From Aureimonas glaciei (GTDB lineage: Bacteria > Pseudomonadota > Alphaproteobacteria > Rhizobiales > Rhizobiaceae), in the NCBI RefSeq assembly GCF_014643375.1, contig NZ_BMJJ01000013.1:84437-148436 (forward strand): 64,000 nucleotides of DNA, in the 5' to 3' direction. Each line of letters begins with the position of its first letter. Position 1 is the stretch's first letter. Positions 59,433-64,000 of this stretch are shown one piece after another. The position numbers and the translations under genes are program-made. The notes below the pieces were generated by a model. That model had not been told where the DNA came from. It ran no database searches and saw only the letters and a list, made by a program, of their open reading frames with translations.

Positions 59433-60134
59433 ATGCTGCGACGCGCTCTCGGCCTTCTGATCGTCACCCTGGTCGTCCTCGTCGCCCTGCCGATCGCGCT
59501 CGTCCCGGTCTATGCCCTGCCGCTGGTCCACCCGATCTCGACGCTGATGCTGGCCGACTATGTGACGCTGAAGCCGGTATCGCGGACCTGGGTGGCGCTG
59601 GAGGACATCGCGCCGGTGCTTGTCCATTCGGTGATGATGTCGGAGGACGGCCAGTACTGCGCCCATGGCGGCGTCGACTGGAAGGAGTTGAACGCCGTCA
59701 TCGATTCGACGCTGGAGGGGGAGGAGACGCGCGGTGCCTCCACCATCCCGATGCAGACGGCGAAAAACCTGTTCCTGTGGAACAGCCGCTCCTTCGTCCG
59801 CAAGGGCCTGGAAGTGCCGCTCGCCGTCTATGCCGACTTCATCCTGTCGAAGCGCCGGCTGATCGAGATCTACCTCAACATCGCCGAATGGGGCGATGGC
59901 ATCTACGGCGTCGAGGCCGCGTCCTGGCACTATTTCGACAAGCCGGCCTTTGCGCTGACGGGCCGCGAGGCGGCGCTTCTGGCCGTCACCCTGCCATCGC
60001 CGAAGAAGCGCAATCCGGGCAAGCCGCCGCGCGGCCTGTCGCGGCTCGCCGGGGTCATCGAGGCGCGCGCCAAGCGCTCGGGCGACTATGTCGACTGCGT
60101 CGCGGTGCCGGCGCGGCGGGCCGACGCCGGCTAG
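59433..60134 (+). CDS. mtgA: Monofunctional peptidoglycan glycosyltransferase
   Basis: A 233-residue GT51 enzyme polymerising lipid II. An N-terminal membrane helix ([20 protein letters not shown]) precedes the glycosyltransferase domain: the catalytic Glu in [17 protein letters not shown] near residue 72, [35 protein letters not shown], and [17 protein letters not shown]. The ATG at 59433 with upstream GGAAAG is preferred; an in-frame ATG at 59358 would add 25 residues. No transpeptidase domain follows, so it is the monofunctional form. Confidence 0.93.
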   Translation: MLRRALGLLIVTLVVLVALPIALVPVYALPLVHPISTLMLADYVTLKPVSRTWVALEDIAPVLVHSVMMSEDGQYCAHGGVDWKELNAVIDSTLEGEETRGASTIPMQTAKNLFLWNSRSFVRKGLEVPLAVYADFILSKRRLIEIYLNIAEWGDGIYGVEAASWHYFDKPAFALTGREAALLAVTLPSPKKRNPGKPPRGLSRLAGVIEARAKRSGDYVDCVAVPARRADAG

Positions 60135-60359
60135 AAAATTCGCGTCCGCCCTTCCCATGACGCCCGGCTTTTGCTATGGGCTGCGGCGAATTCCCGTCAT
60201 TGCCGAACCTGGCGCGGTCGTCTTTCGATCGACGGTTCGGCGGCGCGAATACCAGGGATTGACCAAGGCCGACGCTGCGGGCCGATCCGTGGCACATGAA
60301 CATTCCTCGCGGATGAGCCCCAGCGGCCCGTTCGCCCGACATCCGAACGGAAGAGACCC

Positions 60360-60545
60360 ATGGCCGTACCGAAGAGAAAGACCTCGCCCTCCAAGCGCGG
60401 CATGCGTCGCTCGCACGATGCACTGAAGGCCCCGACCTACATCGAGGACAAGAACTCCGGCGAACTGCGCCGCCCTCATCACATCGACCTGAAGACCGGC
60501 ATGTATCGCGGCAAGCAGATCATGACGATCAAGGAAAACGCCTGA
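60360..60545 (+). CDS. rpmF: 50S ribosomal protein L32
   Basis: A 61-residue ribosomal protein starting [20 protein letters not shown] and ending [14 protein letters not shown], with the usual [14 protein letters not shown] segment. It lacks the Cys zinc-ribbon pairs of the other L32 form. It is transcribed alone after a 225-bp gap from mtgA and followed by a strong terminator. Confidence 0.97.
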   Translation: MAVPKRKTSPSKRGMRRSHDALKAPTYIEDKNSGELRRPHHIDLKTGMYRGKQIMTIKENA

Positions 60546-60574
60546 ATCTTTCGGGCTGTATCGCGGATTGAGGA

Positions 60575-60603
60575 GGCCGGGCGGCAACGCCCGGCCTTTG
60601 TCG
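60575..60603 (+). terminator. Rho-independent terminator after rpmF
   Basis: Stem GGCCGGGC (60575-60582) and GCCCGGCC (60589-60596), 6-base loop, followed by TTTGTCGTTT. It starts 30 bp after the stop codon. Confidence 0.8.
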
Positions 60604-60644
60604 TTTGAGCACGGTGGACATTGATCGCGCCGTCTTGACGGTGG

Positions 60645-60763
60645 TCATCCCGGGCTCGACCCGGGATCCAGTCCTCACCCGTTCGCAGCCCCGCTCCGGT
60701 CGACCGTCGGAGCGCGGCGGTGCCGGGGCATGGATCCCCGACGCTCCGCGTCGAGGATGACGA
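60645..60763. repeat. Palindromic intergenic repeat (family B, second copy)
   Basis: GGTCATCCCGGGCTCGACCC with the continuing ATCCAG at the left, and CATGGATCCCCGACGCTCCG then GTCGAGGATGACGAG at the right, form divergent inverted arms around a G/C-rich middle. The outer GTCATCC/GGATGAC and CGGGC-T-GACCCGGGA core match the element at 12939-13070. Confidence 0.7.
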
Positions 60764-60860
60764 GATTTCGGGGGAGTCGCATGTGCTCAGGAGGGATCCC
60801 GGCCCAGCCTGGCTCCGCGGGCATTTCCGGCCTCGTGGGCGGCGACCCCTGTGCTCCGCC

Positions 60861-61448
60861 CTATTCGGGCTTCTTCGCGTCCAGCGCTTCCAGGCGCTTC
60901 TGCATGTCGGCGAGTTGCCGGCGCATGTCGGAGAGGTCCTCCTTGCCGGCGGGCGCCTCTTCGGCGGCGCCGTTCGGGCTGGCCGGCATGATGGCGGCGG
61001 CGAAGGGATTGAAGACCGTCATCGCCTGCCGGAAGATCTCGGTGTTGCGGCGCACCTGCGCCTCCATCATCTTCATCGGATTTTGGCCGGCGACACCGCC
61101 CACCTTGTCGCGAAAACCTTCCTGCTCGCGCGAGAAGGCGGTCATCGTCTGCTCGAGATAGCCGGGAATGACCATCTGCATCTGGTCGCCGTAGAAGCGG
61201 ATGAGCTGGCGCAAAAAGGCGATGGGCATCATGTTCTGCCCGACCTTGTTCTCCTGCTCGAAGATGATCTGCGTCAGCACCGAATGGGTGATGTCCTCGC
61301 CGCTCTTGGCGTCCTGGACGACGAATTCCTCGTTGCCCTTCACCATGGCCGCCAGGTTCTCCAGCGTCACATAGGTGCTGGTGCCCGTATTGTAGAGCCG
61401 CCGATTGGCGTATTTCTTGATGACGGTGGTTTCCGCGTTTTTGGCCAT
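60861..61448 (-). CDS. phaR: Polyhydroxyalkanoate synthesis repressor PhaR
   Basis: A 195-residue regulator. The N-terminal PHB/PHA accumulation-regulator DNA-binding domain has TTVIKKYANRRLYNTGTSTY and VTLENLAAMVKGNEEFVVQD, followed by ITHSVLTQIIFEQE. The C-terminal part (EDLSDMRRQLADMQKRLEAL) is a probable coiled coil. PhaR senses PHB granules and represses phasin and related genes. It is divergent from phaA across 311 bp. Confidence 0.93.
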   Translation of the reverse strand: MAKNAETTVIKKYANRRLYNTGTSTYVTLENLAAMVKGNEEFVVQDAKSGEDITHSVLTQIIFEQENKVGQNMMPIAFLRQLIRFYGDQMQMVIPGYLEQTMTAFSREQEGFRDKVGGVAGQNPMKMMEAQVRRNTEIFRQAMTVFNPFAAAIMPASPNGAAEEAPAGKEDLSDMRRQLADMQKRLEALDAKKPE

Positions 61449-61759
61449 AGTCGTTTCCCCATCCCGGTTACGCCCGTCGGTCTTGGCAGCCGACTTGGGA
61501 CGTTTTGCACTGCGCCATGGAAATCATAGGCACAAAAACGGCGGGTTACCAAACCTTTCCGGCGTGAACGCCCCGGTGGTATTTCGCGCTGCATTTCCCA
61601 CATGGGCATGGACCGGTTCGAGCCGGCGAACGAAGCGGGTTTCCATTCCCGCATTCATGTTTGACAGGCCCGGAAAGGCTCTGCGACAACGCTAGCCAAG
61701 AACACATGCGCCCGACGGGCGTTCGGCCCGACAGAGGCCCGACAGGGAAGGAAGTTTTC
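61449..61759. promoter_or_regulatory. Divergent phaR / phaAB promoter region
   Basis: A 311-bp gap between outward-facing starts, so it must hold both promoters and probably PhaR sites. Separate TGCA-containing words lie near 61508 and 61592, but no canonical CTGC-N3-GCAG site was found by eye. GGGAAGGAAG precedes the phaA ATG. Confidence 0.5.
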
Positions 61760-62944
61760 ATGTCCAACGAACAATCCGTCGTCATCGTCGGCGCCGCCCG
61801 CACGCCGGTCGGCTCCTTCAACGGCGCCTTCGCCGACGTGCCGGCACACCAGCTCGGCGCCGCCGCCATCACCGCGGCTCTGGCCCGCGCCGGCGTCGAC
61901 CCGCAGGAGGTCGACGAGGCGATCATCGGCCAGGTGCTCTCGGCCGGCGAGGGGCAGAACCCCGCCCGCCAGGCCGCGATGGCCGCCGGCATGCGCCAGG
62001 AGGCGACCGCCTGGGGCCTGAACCAGCTCTGCGGCTCGGGCCTTCGCGCCGTCGCGCTCGGCATGCAGCAGATCACCATGGGCGACGCGAAGATCATCGT
62101 CGCCGGCGGCCAGGAATCCATGTCGATGGCGCCGCATGCGGCGCATCTGCGCTCGGGCACGAAGATGGGCGACCTGAAATTCGTCGACACCATGCTGAAG
62201 GACGGCCTGCTCGACGCGTTCCAGGGCTATCACATGGGCACCACCGCCGAGAACGTCGCGCGGCAGTGGCAGATCACCCGCGAGATGCAGGACGAGTTCG
62301 CCGTCGCCTCGCAGAACAAGGCGGAGGCCGCGCAGAAGGCCGGCCGCTTCCAGGACGAGATCGTCGCCTTCACGGTCAAGGGCCGCAAGGGCGATACGGT
62401 GGTCTCCGAGGACGAGTACATCAAGGCCGGCACCACGCTCGACAAGGTGGCGAAGCTCCGCCCCGCCTTCGACAAGGAGGGCTCGGTCACCGCCGCCAAT
62501 GCGTCGGGCATCAACGACGGCGCCGCCGCGGTGGTGCTGATGAGCGAGGCGGAGGCAGGGCGTCGTGGCCTGACGCCTCTGGTGCGCATCGTCTCCTGGG
62601 CGACCGCCGGCGTCGATCCCTCGATCATGGGCACCGGCCCGATCCCGGCGTCGCGCAAGGCCTTGGAAAAGGCCGGCTGGTCGATCGAGGACCTCGACCT
62701 CGTCGAGGCCAACGAGGCGTTTGCGGCGCAGGCCTGCGCGGTGAACAAGGAGCTCGGCTGGGACCCGTCGATCGTCAACGTCAATGGCGGGGCGATCGCC
62801 ATCGGCCATCCGATCGGCGCCTCCGGCGCCCGCGTTTTGAACACGCTGATCCACGAAATGGCGCGGCGCCAGGCCAAGAAGGGCCTCGCCACGCTCTGCA
62901 TCGGCGGCGGCATGGGCGTCGCGATGTGTTTCGAGCGCATGTAG
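61760..62944 (+). CDS. phaA: Acetyl-CoA acetyltransferase (beta-ketothiolase)
   Basis: A 394-residue thiolase condensing two acetyl-CoA to acetoacetyl-CoA. Catalytic residues are Cys91 in [15 protein letters not shown], His350 in [16 protein letters not shown] and Cys380 in [12 protein letters not shown]. The ATG at 61760 is the only start giving the usual [16 protein letters not shown]-terminus. phaB follows after 58 bp, so the pair channels acetyl-CoA to 3-hydroxybutyryl-CoA. The polymerase gene phaC is not in the window. Confidence 0.96.
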   Translation: MSNEQSVVIVGAARTPVGSFNGAFADVPAHQLGAAAITAALARAGVDPQEVDEAIIGQVLSAGEGQNPARQAAMAAGMRQEATAWGLNQLCGSGLRAVALGMQQITMGDAKIIVAGGQESMSMAPHAAHLRSGTKMGDLKFVDTMLKDGLLDAFQGYHMGTTAENVARQWQITREMQDEFAVASQNKAEAAQKAGRFQDEIVAFTVKGRKGDTVVSEDEYIKAGTTLDKVAKLRPAFDKEGSVTAANASGINDGAAAVVLMSEAEAGRRGLTPLVRIVSWATAGVDPSIMGTGPIPASRKALEKAGWSIEDLDLVEANEAFAAQACAVNKELGWDPSIVNVNGGAIAIGHPIGASGARVLNTLIHEMARRQAKKGLATLCIGGGMGVAMCFERM

Positions 62945-62961
62945 AAGGCGGAAAACCGCAC

Positions 62962-62983
62962 GGGCGGAGCGACCGCTCCGCCC
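62962..62983 (+). promoter_or_regulatory. Intercistronic hairpin between phaA and phaB
   Basis: Perfect 9-bp arms GGGCGGAGC and GCTCCGCCC with a GACC tetraloop, immediately before GGGGAGGGG, the phaB Shine-Dalgarno. No T tract follows. It may stabilise or partly separate the two messages. Confidence 0.55.
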
Positions 62984-63002
62984 ATAAAACGGGGAGGGGA
63001 CA

Positions 63003-63728
63003 ATGGGCAGAGTGGCCGTCGTGACGGGAGGGACGCGCGGCATCGGCGCGGCCATCGCCAAGGCGCTGAAGGGCGCGGGCTATCAGGTGGTCGCCGGCTA
63101 TGCCGGCAACGACGCTGCGGCCGAGGCCTTCAGCCAGGCGAACAACATTCCGGTGCGCAAGTGGGATGTTTCGAGCTTCGAGGAGTGCAGCGCCCATCTC
63201 GCGGCGATCGAGAAAGATCTCGGCCCGGTCGAGGTCCTCGTCAACAATGCCGGCATCACCCGCGACGCCATGTTCCACAAGATGACGCTCGAGCAGTGGC
63301 AGGCGGTGATGGGGACCAATCTCAACGGCCTGTTCAACATGACGCGGCCTGTCTGGGACGGCATGCGCGCCCGCGGCTTCGGCCGCATCATCAACATCTC
63401 CTCGATTAACGGCCAGAAGGGGCAGATGGGCCAGGCGAACTATTCCGCCGCCAAGGCCGGGGACATCGGCTTCTCCAAGGCGCTGGCGCTGGAGGGCGCG
63501 AAAAAGGGCATTACCGTCAACACCATCTGCCCCGGCTACATCAACACCGACATGATGGCGACGATCCCCGAGGAGGTCATGCAGAAGCAGATCCTGGCGC
63601 ATATCCCGGTCGGCCGCCTCGGCGAGCCCGAGGAGATCGCCCGCTGCGTCGTGTTCCTGGCCTCGGATGATGCCGGCTTCATCACGGGATCGACGATCAC
63701 GGCCAATGGCGGGCAGTATCTGGCGTAA
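63003..63728 (+). CDS. phaB: Acetoacetyl-CoA reductase
   Basis: A 241-residue short-chain dehydrogenase producing (R)-3-hydroxybutyryl-CoA. It has the NADPH-binding VVTGGTRGIGAAIAKAL, NNAGITRDAMF, catalytic Ser/Tyr/Lys in NISSINGQKGQMG and YSAAKAG, and ICPGYINTDMM. The ATG at 63003 follows GGGGAGGGGACA. Its stop is followed by a REP-like element with no further gene visible before the window ends. Confidence 0.96.
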   Translation: MGRVAVVTGGTRGIGAAIAKALKGAGYQVVAGYAGNDAAAEAFSQANNIPVRKWDVSSFEECSAHLAAIEKDLGPVEVLVNNAGITRDAMFHKMTLEQWQAVMGTNLNGLFNMTRPVWDGMRARGFGRIINISSINGQKGQMGQANYSAAKAGDIGFSKALALEGAKKGITVNTICPGYINTDMMATIPEEVMQKQILAHIPVGRLGEPEEIARCVVFLASDDAGFITGSTITANGGQYLA

Positions 63729-64000
63729 GAGCACGGCCGCTCTGCCCTCAGTCCTCGGCCGCCGCAGGAGCGCAGCGTTGCCGCTGCTTCTTCTCCCCTC
63801 CGGGGAGAAGGTCGCGGCAGCGGGATGAGGGGAGCGCCTCCGTTTCGGGCCGCGCATATCTTTCCGCGGCGTCGCCTTCGGCGCCCCTCATCGGCCTGCC
63901 TGTCCAGCGGATTGATGAGTAACAGAACTGCCCGGATGGATGGGTTACACTTCTTCGGCTTTGGAAGGGTCCCGGTCTGCGTCGGTCGGGAGTTTTGGTT
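63729..64000. repeat. Right-edge intergenic region with third family-A palindrome
   Basis: A 272-bp region to the window end. The family-A element lies at 63786-63832 (CTTCTCCCCTCCGGGGAGAA, GGTCGCGGCAGCGGG), nearly identical to 7044-7092. Further right, two diverged 15-bp direct repeats occur: GGATTGATGAGTAAC (63909-63923) and GGATGGATGGGTTAC (63934-63948), 12 of 15 matching. They resemble the multiple end repeats of some IS elements, but no transposase frame is visible. Confidence 0.7.

Larger units (their letters stand above)
60546..60860. other. Intergenic region between rpmF and phaR
   Basis: A 315-bp gap between convergent genes. It holds the rpmF terminator at 60575-60603 and the palindromic element at 60645-60763. 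The rest shows no supported gene. Confidence 0.7.

Overview
The window reads as a contiguous piece of a high-GC alphaproteobacterial chromosome, most likely Hyphomicrobiales (rhizobia and relatives). The taxonomic call is inference. It rests on a PuuD-type urate hydroxylase with a PuuE-UraD fusion, ThuA/ThuB trehalose genes, PhaR next to phaAB, and strong G/C third-position bias. No rRNA, tRNA, CRISPR array, prophage or complete insertion sequence was seen.

Positions 1-17743 hold a purine-salvage and ureide cluster. A minus-strand arm carries alc (cut by the window edge), puuE-uraD and a MazEF-like toxin-antitoxin pair. A plus-strand arm carries hiuH, xdhA, xdhB, xdhC, a four-gene BMP-type nucleoside/purine ABC importer, puuD and guaD. 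A LuxR-type regulator and a fumarylacetoacetase-family enzyme follow. Together they take guanine or xanthine through urate, 5-hydroxyisourate, OHCU and allantoin to allantoate and ureidoglycolate. The step that splits ureidoglycolate is not assigned with certainty.

Positions 17904-43536 are dominated by alpha-glucan and trehalose metabolism. One operon is glgE, treS-maltokinase fusion and glgB. A second is treZ, malQ and treY, followed by thuA-thuB. Between them, mostly on the minus strand, lies a different block: a diguanylate cyclase gene split by an in-frame TGA, then a translationally coupled transglutaminase, ATP-grasp/alpha-E and transglutaminase-DUF2126 operon, with a divergent zinc metallopeptidase. 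That block is a conserved but poorly understood amidoligase/peptidase system and is the best candidate here for undescribed biology.

Positions 43544-45606 are an anomalous patch. It has a membrane-anchored protein of unknown function, the 3' end of a curlin-like 11-residue-repeat gene on the minus strand, and the 3' end of an outer-membrane beta-barrel gene on the plus strand. The last two abut at a 15-bp palindrome and neither has a recognisable 5' end.

Positions 45818-64000 are mostly housekeeping: an EamA transporter, pyruvate carboxylase, a DeoR regulator with an MFS transporter, a DUF3309 microprotein, ispG, a lytic transglycosylase, an exported Fe-type superoxide dismutase, a soluble double-PAS chemotaxis transducer, a prenyl diphosphate synthase, mtgA, rpmF, and the polyhydroxybutyrate genes phaR (divergent), phaA and phaB. 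Two families of palindromic intergenic repeats recur in the window.
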